Shown piece by piece: positions 25,374 through 32,594 of a DNA stretch of 64,000 nt. Position numbers and translations under genes: made by a program. The notes beneath the pieces are model-generated. The model saw only the letters and a program-made list of their open reading frames with translations. It was not told where the DNA came from and ran no database searches. This DNA is from Neorhizobium tomejilense (GTDB taxonomy: Bacteria > Pseudomonadota > Alphaproteobacteria > Rhizobiales > Rhizobiaceae), in NCBI GenBank assembly GCA_002968845.1, contig PVBG01000006.1, positions 124,001 through 188,000 of the forward strand, read 5' to 3'. Each line of letters starts with the position of its first letter. The first letter of the stretch is position 1.

Positions 25374-25769
25374 TCAGTTGATGACCTGGATGACCTTCCG
25401 CGAGGAAGGCTCGACGATCACGCGCTGCTCGTTCACGACTGCGTAGGCATATTTCGGATTGTCCGGCACTGCCTTCACCACGACAGTGGGAGGCAACGGC
25501 TGCCCGACGACCACTTTCTCCTTCACCACAACCCGTTCCGTCGGTGGGGGCAAGTCGCGGACATATGTGACGACCGTCGGCGGCGGCGGATCGATCGCTG
25601 TGCCTGCGACCGCGCCGACTACGCCACCGACCGCAGCCCCGACCGGACCACCGACGATAGCGCCGGTTACTGCACCGCCAGCCGCACCGTTGACAGTGGA
25701 CGACTGAGCAAAGGCTGTTCCGCCTGCCAGCGCGAACATGGCCGTCGCCAGGATGAGTTGCTTCTTCAT
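25374..25769 (-). CDS. DUF1236 secreted protein with glycine-zipper region
   Basis: 131 residues, ATG preceded by AAGGAGGAAATCCC. Signal peptide MKKQLILATAMFALAGGTAF, cleavage after AFA. A glycine/alanine stretch (about 29-59, GAAGGAVTGAIVGGPVGAAV) looks like a glycine zipper that could associate with membranes. A DUF1236 unit follows: ERVVVKEKVVVGQPLPPTVV and YAYAVVNEQRVIVEPSSRKV, ending IQVIN. It is divergent from the next DUF1236 gene across about 250 nt, so both may share a control region. Function unknown. Confidence 0.85.
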   Translation of the reverse strand: MKKQLILATAMFALAGGTAFAQSSTVNGAAGGAVTGAIVGGPVGAAVGGVVGAVAGTAIDPPPPTVVTYVRDLPPPTERVVVKEKVVVGQPLPPTVVVKAVPDNPKYAYAVVNEQRVIVEPSSRKVIQVIN

Positions 25770-26016
25770 TGGGATTTCCTCCTTGGTTGCTGCGGCCGAA
25801 GCCGTGAGCCATCAACGTTGGCTCGCACACGACGTTCCTCCCTCGGGACTTCGGTCCAAGCGCCATAGGCCTTTATGCCCAATGCTGGGGAGGAGGGTTG
25901 GGCCCTAGGTCCCAGAGCTGTCGGACCGAAGTCCGAGCCCTGGAACACGATGAGCCTTCCATGGTTGTTCCAACACCTCGCGAGGCGAGTGCGGGAACCA
26001 GGAAAAGAAGGATAAC

Positions 26017-26325
26017 ATGATGAAAAAGTACGTGATTTTCGCAGCAGCAGGCCTAGCCGCCATGGCAGGATCTTTCGCCGCTTCAGCACAGACCGTCGTC
26101 ATCGCCCCGGAGCAGGAAACGGTGATCAAGGAGTACGTCACCAAACAGAAGGTGAAGTCCGTGGATGTTCCGAATGTCACCGTCAGCGTCGGTGCATCGC
26201 TACCTGAAACGGTCGAACTCCACACGGTCGACGTCCCGGACGTGAAGTACCGCTATGCCGTCGTCGGCGGCAAAACCGTCCTGGTTGAGCCGAGCACCCG
26301 CAAGGTCGTGCACGTCATCAACTGA
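26017..26325 (+). CDS. DUF1236 secreted protein
   Basis: 102 residues; AGAAGGATAAC precedes the ATG. Signal peptide MMKKYVIFAAAGLAAMAGSF, with cleavage after ASA. The mature protein is nearly all DUF1236: VVIAPEQETVIKEYVTKQKV, SVGASLPETVELHTVDVPDV, and YRYAVVGGKTVLVEPSTRKV ending VHVIN. It is followed 73 nt later by a longer DUF1236 gene on the same strand, so the two are probably co-transcribed. Expected in the periplasm; no function assigned to the family. Confidence 0.85.
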   Translation: MMKKYVIFAAAGLAAMAGSFAASAQTVVIAPEQETVIKEYVTKQKVKSVDVPNVTVSVGASLPETVELHTVDVPDVKYRYAVVGGKTVLVEPSTRKVVHVIN

Positions 26326-26398
26326 TCGCCTTGGAAAATTTTCGCGTCCTATAGTCGTCGGACATGTGGACGCCGCAAACCTGAAACGGAGAATCAAC

Positions 26399-27259
26399 AT
26401 GAGACTCTTTGATAGGAAAGCCCTCCTCGTCGCCCTGCTTGCAGGCTCCACACTTTCGCTTCCCGCACTCGCCCAGAATTCGTCGGGCGGCTCTGCCGAT
26501 CCGAGGCTCCTTCCCAAGGAGGGAACCTCCAAACAGGGCTCGGCCTCCGGTAGCCAAGGTACCAAGGCCACCACTCCAGAGGCTGGCGCCTCGGGCCAGT
26601 CGGCAGGCAGCAACAGCCCGGAGGCAAAGCAGCCGGCGCAGGATCAGGCCCAGTCGGAACAGCTCCGCAAGCCCGGTGAAGCAGGTAGCGGCGCGTCGAA
26701 GGACGGCCAGAGTGCTGCCACCAAGGACAGCCAGAGCAAGACTGGCACCGACGCGGCCCAGACGGATGATCAGAAAAAGAAGATGAATCAGGACGCCGCC
26801 GCCGGTTCGGCCACTGATCAGACAAAGCAGTCGGCCCAGGGCTCCGGCACTTCGACCGAAAAGAAGGATATGAACGCGGCCGGCAGCACCACTCAACCAA
26901 ACGCCGACACCAACACAAATACAGCGACCGGTACCCAGCAACGCCAGTCGAGCGAGACCGACGCGGCCTCGGCTAACCGGCCCTCGAACGAAGTCACCGG
27001 CAGCATCAATATCTCGACCGAGCAGAAGACCGAAATTCGAAACGTCATCGTGCAGAACAAGGTCGAGCCGATCAAGCCGAGCTTCAGCGTATCGGTCGGC
27101 GTGGCAGTCCCAAAAACGGTGGAACTGCACCCGCTTCCGCCGAGGGTCGTCGAGATTCTCCCGGCCTATCGCTCGTACCGCTACTTCGTGCTTGCCGACA
27201 ATCGCATCGTGATCGTCGAGCCGGATACCTACGAGATCGTCTACATTCTCGTGGTCTGA
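26399..27259 (+). CDS. DUF1236 protein with long low-complexity linker (286 aa)
   Basis: Start at 26399, after ACGGAGAATCAAC. A frame from 26255 overlaps the previous gene and is unlikely. Signal peptide (RKALLVALLAGSTLSLPALA), then about 150 residues rich in Ser, Gln, Ala, Lys, Thr and Gly with no expected fold (for example KQGSASGSQGTK and KKMNQDAAAG). A C-terminal DUF1236 unit follows from about residue 200: NISTEQKTEIRNVIVQNKVE, SFSVSVGVAVPKTVELHPLP and FVLADNRIVIVEPDTYEIVY. The linker resembles a cell-wall-spanning or periplasm-spanning spacer. It is the largest of the four DUF1236 proteins here. Confidence 0.85.
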   Translation: MRLFDRKALLVALLAGSTLSLPALAQNSSGGSADPRLLPKEGTSKQGSASGSQGTKATTPEAGASGQSAGSNSPEAKQPAQDQAQSEQLRKPGEAGSGASKDGQSAATKDSQSKTGTDAAQTDDQKKKMNQDAAAGSATDQTKQSAQGSGTSTEKKDMNAAGSTTQPNADTNTNTATGTQQRQSSETDAASANRPSNEVTGSINISTEQKTEIRNVIVQNKVEPIKPSFSVSVGVAVPKTVELHPLPPRVVEILPAYRSYRYFVLADNRIVIVEPDTYEIVYILVV

Positions 27260-27408
27260 CTTCGGTCGCCACGTCTGGAGGGAGCGCCGCGGGGAGGGTA
27301 GCGGCGCTCCTTCTTGTCATCAGTCAGGGGCGATGGAGCCCTGTATCGAGCACGGCTTCGGGATCAAACAACAGGCCCGAGACAAGGTGGCGAGCCTCTT
27401 GGTGAACG

Positions 27409-27789
27409 CCAGCCGGTGTAAAGGAAGGCGTCGAAAGCCGAATTCGATCGCGGCTTCAAGACTTTCTCCGGCGATCCCCTTGCCGGAGGAAAACCCGAAC
27501 AGGCAGGCACCGACCTCGACATCATTTTCGTCATATCGCGCAGTCCGGCGCGACCAACGAAGGTCAGGTCACCGTTCGGTTCACGGAGATAAAGCATCCA
27601 GAAGCCATAACCATAGCGATCCCACTCATCGAGATAGAGAGCGAGACGAACATTAGATTCGGCCGGCGTCAGCGGTTTGCCCTGCATGATAAGTTCGACG
27701 ACAAGCGGATCGGTATGAAGGCGGTGCAGCGCGCCGCCTTCGCGGGCGGTCACCGGCCGCATGAACAGCCGTTCAGTCTCAAGGTTCAT
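27409..27789 (-). pseudogene. GNAT acetyltransferase, frameshifted and 3'-truncated second copy
   Basis: The N-terminus MNLETERLFMRPVTAREGGA and the following 75 residues are nearly identical to the intact gene at 30731-31261. At about nt 27534 one G is missing (CATATCGCGCAG against CATATCGGCGCAG in the intact copy). The frame is therefore lost, and the GNAT motif region continues only in another frame (for example the codons for FSSGKGIARESL). Homology stops near 27409, so the last 45 residues are absent. The upstream side (to about 27804) also copies the end of the aminotransferase gene that precedes the intact copy. Confidence 0.85.
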
Positions 27790-27804
27790 CGGCTGCGACC
27801 TCTT
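27409..27804. repeat. Duplicated GNAT-gene segment, degenerate copy
   Basis: It aligns with 30882-31277 over about 396 nt at roughly 90% identity by eye, including the last 9 codons of the aminotransferase gene. Same orientation, about 3.5 kb apart. Confidence 0.8.
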
Positions 27805-27875
27805 CTTTTAACACGCGGCGAGGAACAGTCGGTTGGCGCGGACGTTCAGTCAGATCTTGATCTGTCGGAGCGACC

Positions 27876-28979
27876 ATGCCTTCTTTGCCTATTTCTGGAA
27901 CGCCAGACCTTGAACCTCGCAAGGGTAGCCCGAGCCCTCGGCTGCCTGAGGAGGAATTTAAGCGGCGTTTCCTCAACCAGTTCCAGGATCCTGCCTATGA
28001 GCCGCTTTCTGCCGAACTTATCAAAATCACCGAGGCGGCTTGGGACGCCTATGAACACTCCCGCAAGAGCCCGAAGACGCGCAAGGCCGGCCAGGAATTC
28101 GCCGATCCCGAATATGATCTAGCCGTTGATTGGTTGGCTGCGCGACAAGCCATCCAGGAAGCGCAGCGTCGGCATGAAGATCCGAACGGCCCGATCCGCT
28201 TCCTGCTGATCAACGGGTCATCGCGTAGCGAACATACCTGTCCAGGCGAGCTTTCGAAAAGCTTCCGGATGGTGGAAGCCGCCCGGGAGGTCTTGGAGCA
28301 GGATCCGCGGGTTAATGTGGAAATACTCGATCTCAGCCGGCTGGCCTCCGAATATGGTCGACAGATCCACCCGTGCAAAGCCTGCTTTTCCACCTCCGCC
28401 GCTCTCTGCCATTGGCCCTGCTCGTGTTATCCCAACTATTCGCTTGGCCAAATCCATGACTGGATGAACGACATCTATCCGCTTTGGGTCGAAGCGCACG
28501 GCATCATGATAGTCACGCCGGTGAACTGGTACCAGACGTCCTCACCATTGAAGCTCATGATCGACCGCCTCGTCTGCGCCGACGGCGGCAATCCGGACCC
28601 GACATCAACGCATGGCAAGCATGCCAAGGAAGCGAAAGAAATAGAGATGAAGGGCTGGGACTATCCGCGACATCTGGAAGGCCGCTTCTTCTCGGTGATC
28701 GTCCACGGTGATACGGAAGGGGCGGAGAACGTTCGCCGATCGGTTTCCGACTGGTTGAGGTCGATGGACCTGGAGCCGGCCGGGGCGCTGGCCGAGGTCG
28801 ATCGCTACATCGGCTACTGGGAGCCTTATGCGACCAGCCATACGGCCTATGACAGGGATCAGCCTGTTCAGGAGGAAGTGCGAAACGCAGCCCGGACGCT
28901 CTACCAAGCAGCCGTTGCCAAGCGGCAGGGACTGCAGGTCGCAGCCGGCTTAGACCTGACGCAGCCTCGGCAGAAGTAA
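27876..28979 (+). CDS. NAD(P)H-dependent FMN reductase/flavodoxin-fold protein
   Basis: 367 residues, with CGGAGCGACC before the ATG. An N-terminal helical extension of about 105 residues precedes a flavodoxin-like domain: IRFLLINGSSRSEHTCPGEL (phosphate-binding loop NGSSR), VEILDLSRLASEYGRQIHPC, KACFSTSAALCHWPCSCYPN with clustered cysteines, and IMIVTPVNWYQTSSPLKLMI (flavin ring contact region, TPVNWYQ-SP). The fold matches NADPH-dependent FMN reductases and WrbA-like multimeric oxidoreductases. The cysteine group near residue 168-184 is unusual and might bind a metal. The substrate cannot be told. It stands alone, between two GNAT copies. Confidence 0.85.
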   Translation: MPSLPISGTPDLEPRKGSPSPRLPEEEFKRRFLNQFQDPAYEPLSAELIKITEAAWDAYEHSRKSPKTRKAGQEFADPEYDLAVDWLAARQAIQEAQRRHEDPNGPIRFLLINGSSRSEHTCPGELSKSFRMVEAAREVLEQDPRVNVEILDLSRLASEYGRQIHPCKACFSTSAALCHWPCSCYPNYSLGQIHDWMNDIYPLWVEAHGIMIVTPVNWYQTSSPLKLMIDRLVCADGGNPDPTSTHGKHAKEAKEIEMKGWDYPRHLEGRFFSVIVHGDTEGAENVRRSVSDWLRSMDLEPAGALAEVDRYIGYWEPYATSHTAYDRDQPVQEEVRNAARTLYQAAVAKRQGLQVAAGLDLTQPRQK

Positions 28980-29163
28980 GATGCTGGTTGAGGCGACATA
29001 AGCTCATGGAACTTTCGACGGTCGCGCAGGTTCATTTCGCCGCATACTGCGACGGGCTGCTTTCCAACAAGAATGTCCGAGCCTTCTATCGACTGTCCCT
29101 GACAATCATGCTCACCGCGCAACCAACGCGCTCTGGGCGTATCGTCTTCAGACGATCCAACGA

Positions 29164-29338
29164 TTGGTTGCCTGTCTTTACGAGCACGAAGCGCCAACGA
29201 AGCCAAGCACTGGATCGACGAGGCCGGGCAAAAGGCGTTTCTCGTTTCGGGCGATATTTTGGGGACGCTCAATACTGCTGCAGGATTATCGAGACGGCGC
29301 GTGCGGAAACCGGCAGTGCCATCATCAACAAGGCTTAG
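29164..29338 (+). pseudogene. Short-chain dehydrogenase remnant, broken frames
   Basis: Three frames in succession give pieces of one short-chain dehydrogenase: VACLYEHEAPTK (like the end of beta-strand 2 with an EHED element), NEAKHWIDEAGQKAFLVSGD (alphaC and the beta-4 GDI/GDV segment), and GDAQYCCRIIETARAETGSA followed by IINKA (equivalent to the ETxxxxGxxDxxVNNA region). The order and spacing fit the family, but no single frame is open. The Rossmann glycines and the catalytic Tyr-Lys are absent. Confidence 0.5.
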
Positions 29339-29554
29339 ATCAATGCCGACAGAGCTAGCCCGCACCTCCTAGCTTACCTCGTGCAAATAGATTCGGTGCA
29401 AACGCGACCGACAGGCGCCAGGTCACGCGATCCTTCTCGGCCAGCTAGTCCGGGCGCTGCTGCCGTCCGTGATGGTGTCCCTGGCAGTGTTATAGCTTGG
29501 TTGATCAACGAGCGTGCCGGTCCGGGGGTGGTCAGCTTGCCGCCGCAGGCTGAG

Positions 29555-29590
29555 GGCCTGCCTCCTATTTTCAGTCGATCTGGCCCGGCA
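29555..29590. repeat. 36-nt repeat, copy 1
   Basis: It starts GGCCTGCCTCCTATTTTC and ends TCTGGCCCGGCA. A copy with one mismatch is at 49286-49321. The two lie about 20 kb apart, each within a gene-poor stretch beside a toxin-like gene (ParDE, Fic). They may be insertion-sequence debris. Confidence 0.6.
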
Positions 29591-29666
29591 TCATAGTTCA
29601 ACGACGATTGCAACTGGATGCCAACATTGTTCCTACCTGGCTGTTCGGTTTGCCTACCAGACCGTG

Positions 29667-29981
29667 CTATTGATTTCGTTCTTCAAGAATCTCGTCATTG
29701 ATGTCACGGCCGCGCGCGAACACGCCGAGAATGAACACCTCGTCGCCGCGTACCGAAAATGCAATGCTGACGTTGCGTCGGTAGCCGATGATCCTCAGGC
29801 CGGGGATGGCGCTTTCCCGCACGGTGCCGCGCTCAGGAAAGGTGTCGAGCCCTTCGATGTATGTGATCACAGCGTCGACATATTCTCCAGCGACGCGTGT
29901 ACCCGCGTCCACGGCTATATCGGCGTAAAGCTTGTCGAGTTCCGCCTCCGCCTTGGGATGGTAGATAATCCGGTAGGCCAT
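29667..29981 (-). CDS. ParE/RelE-family toxin
   Basis: 104 residues. MAYRIIYHPKAEAELDKLYA, VAGEYVDAVITYIEGLDTFP, ERGTVRESAIPGLRIIGYRR and FILGVFARGRDINDEIL match the ParE/RelE beta-sheet fold, with the conserved P-x-R-G and the basic G-Y-R-R strand. ParE members poison gyrase and RelE members cut mRNA. The absence of an obvious catalytic triad favours the ParE side, but this is not certain. The gene starts 3 nt after the antitoxin stop, forming a standard toxin-antitoxin operon. Confidence 0.88.
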   Translation of the reverse strand: MAYRIIYHPKAEAELDKLYADIAVDAGTRVAGEYVDAVITYIEGLDTFPERGTVRESAIPGLRIIGYRRNVSIAFSVRGDEVFILGVFARGRDINDEILEERNQ

Positions 29982-29984
29982 GTC

Positions 29985-30251
29985 CTACTTGGCTTCCGCC
30001 GCATGTTGTCGACGCTTGGCCTCAAAGCGGGCACGCACGGTTTTTGCCGGAATGCCTATGGAAGGATTATGCGTCAGCTCGTCATAACGCCCCGGAATTT
30101 CTTCATTGAGCCACCGCTCACGCGCGGTCTCATGGTCTTCCAGCAGCCGCAGACCGGCGCGGACGACCTCGCTGGCGTTGTTATAGCGGCCGGATTCCAG
30201 CTGCTTTTTCACAAATTCCTCGTAATGGTTTCCAAGCGCGACGTTTGGCAT
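29985..30251 (-). CDS. ParD/CopG-type antitoxin
   Basis: 88 residues from the ATG at 30251 (AAAGGGATGCC upstream). A frame from 30302 is also open, but without a site. MPNVALGNHYEEFVKKQLES, GRYNNASEVVRAGLRLLEDH and the charged tail ending FEAKRRQHAAEAK are the ribbon-helix-helix pattern of ParD: a beta-strand, the V-x-x-Q-x-x-S-G-R-Y-x-x-x-S-E-V-V-R element, then a toxin-wrapping tail. It should repress its own operon. Confidence 0.9.
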   Translation of the reverse strand: MPNVALGNHYEEFVKKQLESGRYNNASEVVRAGLRLLEDHETARERWLNEEIPGRYDELTHNPSIGIPAKTVRARFEAKRRQHAAEAK

Positions 30252-30730
30252 GGCATCCCTTTCGTTACTGTCCAGTATGGGGCAAGCATCAGTGGATGGC
30301 AATAGATGTCAAACTTTGACCGATGTAGCCAATGCTCTCTCCGTGAAATCGGGCAGGAGGAGAGTACGAGGGGAGGGGCACGGGCTCTCCTCGCGCGGAC
30401 GCGATCCGGGTCGAACCCGGCCGCGTCAGCCTTAGCCACCATGCGAAGTCCCCCGGCACCGAGTTCCGGGCTGCTCCAGTGGAACGTTGCCTTGTTCACT
30501 CGGCCTGCTTCATCCCCGGCAACACGCAACTGGGAAGGAAGCCAACCCTTGCCCGGCAATTGCTTTCGGCCTCCGCGGCGGCCTCGGCTTTCGGGGCATT
30601 TTCAATCACCAGCGCCACCTGCAACGGCAACAGGCGGCCAGCACTTCGGCAATGCCTTCGGTGGACAAGCGGTTGAAGGGGCTGGAGCCTCGACCTACGA
30701 CCAACAGTCCGCAACTTGGCGGCAATGCCG
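30252..30730. other. 480-nt stretch between the toxin-antitoxin pair and GNAT
   Basis: No convincing gene. A two-part hairpin lies at 30398-30427 (outer arms GACGCG/CGCGTC, inner arms CCGGGT/ACCCGG). It may be the terminator region of the GNAT operon, but it has no T-run. The rest shows nothing I can name. Confidence 0.4.
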
Positions 30731-31261
30731 CTAAGATGAAGGCATCGGAAACGTGGCTGGTCGTTGGATCTCATAGAAACGAAAGGCCGTCCCAAGATGT
30801 TCGGTCATGCCGACGAACGAAAATCCCAACCGCAGCATGGCCTTCTGAGACCGGATGTTCGTCGGCCTGACGACGCAGACCAGCCGGCGCAGAGGAAGAC
30901 GTCGAAAGCCGAACTCGATCGCGGCTCCAAGACTTTCTCTGGCGATCCCCTTGCCGGAGGAAAACCCGAAGAGACAGACACCCACCTCGACATCGTTTTC
31001 GTCATATCGGCGCAGTCCGGCGCGACCAACGAAGGTCAGGTCGCCGTTCGGCTCACGGAGATAAAGTATCCAGAAGCCATAGCCATAGCGATCCCATTCA
31101 TCGAGATAGAGATCGAGACGAGCGTCAGATTCTGCCCGCGTCAGCGGTTTGCCCTGCATGATAAGTTTTACGACAAGCGGATCGGTATGAAGGCGGTGCA
31201 GCGCGTCGCCGTCGCGGGCGGTCACCGGCCGCATGAACAGCCGTTCGGTTTCAAGGTTCAT
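30731..31261 (-). CDS. GNAT family N-acetyltransferase
   Basis: 176 residues from the ATG at 31261, 11 nt inside the end of the aminotransferase gene, so translation is coupled. The frame runs further up, but the site AAAAGAGGTCGC precedes this ATG. The pattern is that of RimJ/RimL-type acetyltransferases: LETERLFMRPVTARDGDALH, YGYGFWILYLREPNGDLTFV, GRAGLRRYDENDVEVGVCLF and GKGIARESLGAAIEFGF (acetyl-CoA loop R/Q-x-x-G-x-G/A, here SSGKGIA), then NIRSQKAMLRLGFSF. The substrate is unknown; RimJ-like enzymes acetylate N-termini or small amines. In this operon an amine made by the two upstream enzymes is the natural candidate. Confidence 0.88.
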   Translation of the reverse strand: MNLETERLFMRPVTARDGDALHRLHTDPLVVKLIMQGKPLTRAESDARLDLYLDEWDRYGYGFWILYLREPNGDLTFVGRAGLRRYDENDVEVGVCLFGFSSGKGIARESLGAAIEFGFRRLPLRRLVCVVRPTNIRSQKAMLRLGFSFVGMTEHLGTAFRFYEIQRPATFPMPSS

Positions 31262-31277
31262 CGGCTGCGACCTCTTT
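30882..31277. repeat. Duplicated GNAT-gene segment, intact copy
   Basis: Partner of 27409-27804. The flanking reductase and ParDE genes lie between the copies. Confidence 0.8.
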
Positions 31278-32594
31278 TCTCGCATGGGCTCTCGCGACCA
31301 CCGCGCACAGGGCGTCTTCGAAGACTGCAGCAAGCATACTGATGTCCGTCGGCGTCATCGGAGTCGAAATCGCCCCAAGGCCGACTTGCGAAATCAGAAC
31401 ACCGCGATCACGCATGTGCCTGATAACGTCGGCGAGCGTAACTGAATGGCGCGAGGCGAGATGGGCGTCGGCATAACTTGAGATTTCGCGGGCACCGATG
31501 AAGATGCGAAACAGCGATCCGGCGCCGGTGACCGCGCCGGTCACGCCCGCGCTTCGAAACGCATCGGCGAGCACGTGTCGCGCATCGTCACCGAGTTGAT
31601 TGATGCGCTGAAACTCGTCCTTCGTCATCGCGGCCATCGCAGCCAGGCCCGCAACCATGGTCATCGGATTGGCCGTGAACGTGCCTGAATGCGCGACATG
31701 CGGTCCTTTGCCCGATGGCGCAAACACCTTCATCACATCGCTGCCGCCCGCGACCGCACCGATGGGAAGACCGCCGCCGATGATTTTGCCGGAGGCGGTT
31801 ATATCGGGCTTGATCGAGCTTTCGCCGAAGGCCCCGGTGTATCCGAGCCTGAAGCTCAATACCTCGTCAGAGATCAGAAGAGCGGATCGGGCTGACGTCC
31901 ATCGTCTCAGATAGGCAAGATATTCCGGAGTGATTTGAACGAGGCCCGCACGAGAGGGCAGGGGGTCGATCAGCACCGCAGCGAGATCGCATCCGGCAGC
32001 GGAGAGGATGCGATCGCTATTTTCGATGTCGTTGAAGGGGATCGCGACCGTCTGCTGCGTGAGCGAAGCGACTATTCCGTCGTGCTCAAGGCTGCAGCCC
32101 CCACAGCCATCGGTCCAGCGGATTGGCGGGGCGGAGACGTTGATTTCGATCGGGTCGTAGTTCCCGTGATAGGCGCCCTCGCATTTTGCCACAAGCGTCC
32201 GGCCGGTCAATGCCCTTGCAGCCTTGATGGCCATCATCACCGCTTCGGAACCGGTGTTGGTGAAGCGCACTTGCTCGAAATGCGCTACCCGGTCGCAAAG
32301 AAGCTCCGCGAGTTCAATCTCGGGAAATGTTGGGTTCGCAAAGCTCAAGCCCTTCATCAATTGCGCCAGCAATGCGCTTGTAACGTCGGCATGACCATAA
32401 CCGTGGATCAGCGCGGTGAAGTTGTTCTGAAAGTCGAGATAGCGGTTGCCATCCACGTCCGTGACATAGGCTCCCTCACCTGATGCAAGATAGATAGGAT
32501 ATGGCGTGGCAAATGCTGAGCTTCGTGTATTTCCCATGGGCATGACGCGTCGCGCCCGCCGGTTTGCTGCCGCGGAGACGTCGGTGATCAGCAT
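31251..32594 (-). CDS. Class III PLP-dependent aminotransferase (glutamate-semialdehyde aminomutase-like)
   Basis: 447 residues. The start at 32594 overlaps the end of the oxoamine synthase gene by 7 nt. The pattern of subgroup III (HemL-like) enzymes is complete: SGEGAYVTDVDGNRYLDFQN, FTNTGSEAVMMAIKAARALT (pyridoxal phosphate phosphate-binding), GAYHGNYD, LLISDEVLSFRLGYTG with the ring-contacting Asp, and SGKIIGGGLPIGAVAGG with the Schiff-base lysine. HemL itself is excluded by context and by divergence in the substrate loop. These enzymes move an amino group to or from a ketone or aldehyde. Here the likely substrate is a keto product of the neighbouring oxoamine synthase, though this is inference. 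Confidence 0.9.
   Translation of the reverse strand: MLITDVSAAANRRARRVMPMGNTRSSAFATPYPIYLASGEGAYVTDVDGNRYLDFQNNFTALIHGYGHADVTSALLAQLMKGLSFANPTFPEIELAELLCDRVAHFEQVRFTNTGSEAVMMAIKAARALTGRTLVAKCEGAYHGNYDPIEINVSAPPIRWTDGCGGCSLEHDGIVASLTQQTVAIPFNDIENSDRILSAAGCDLAAVLIDPLPSRAGLVQITPEYLAYLRRWTSARSALLISDEVLSFRLGYTGAFGESSIKPDITASGKIIGGGLPIGAVAGGSDVMKVFAPSGKGPHVAHSGTFTANPMTMVAGLAAMAAMTKDEFQRINQLGDDARHVLADAFRSAGVTGAVTGAGSLFRIFIGAREISSYADAHLASRHSVTLADVIRHMRDRGVLISQVGLGAISTPMTPTDISMLAAVFEDALCAVVARAHARKEVAADEP

Larger units (their letters stand above)
28980..29666 (+). other. Degenerate stretch with a dehydrogenase remnant and a 36-nt repeat
   Basis: No intact gene. The plus strand keeps fragments of a short-chain dehydrogenase (about 29164-29338), and 29555-29590 is a repeat shared with 49286-49321. 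Other frames show no resemblance. Confidence 0.5.

Noticed and set aside
26399..27259. Low-complexity linker as a horizontally acquired or phage tail-fibre-like gene
   Set aside because: The C-terminal DUF1236 unit and the signal peptide match its neighbours, so it is a long member of the local family.
30398..30427. Possible tRNA T-arm (GGGTCGAACCC)
   Set aside because: No anticodon or acceptor stem can be built around it. It is only a two-part GC hairpin.
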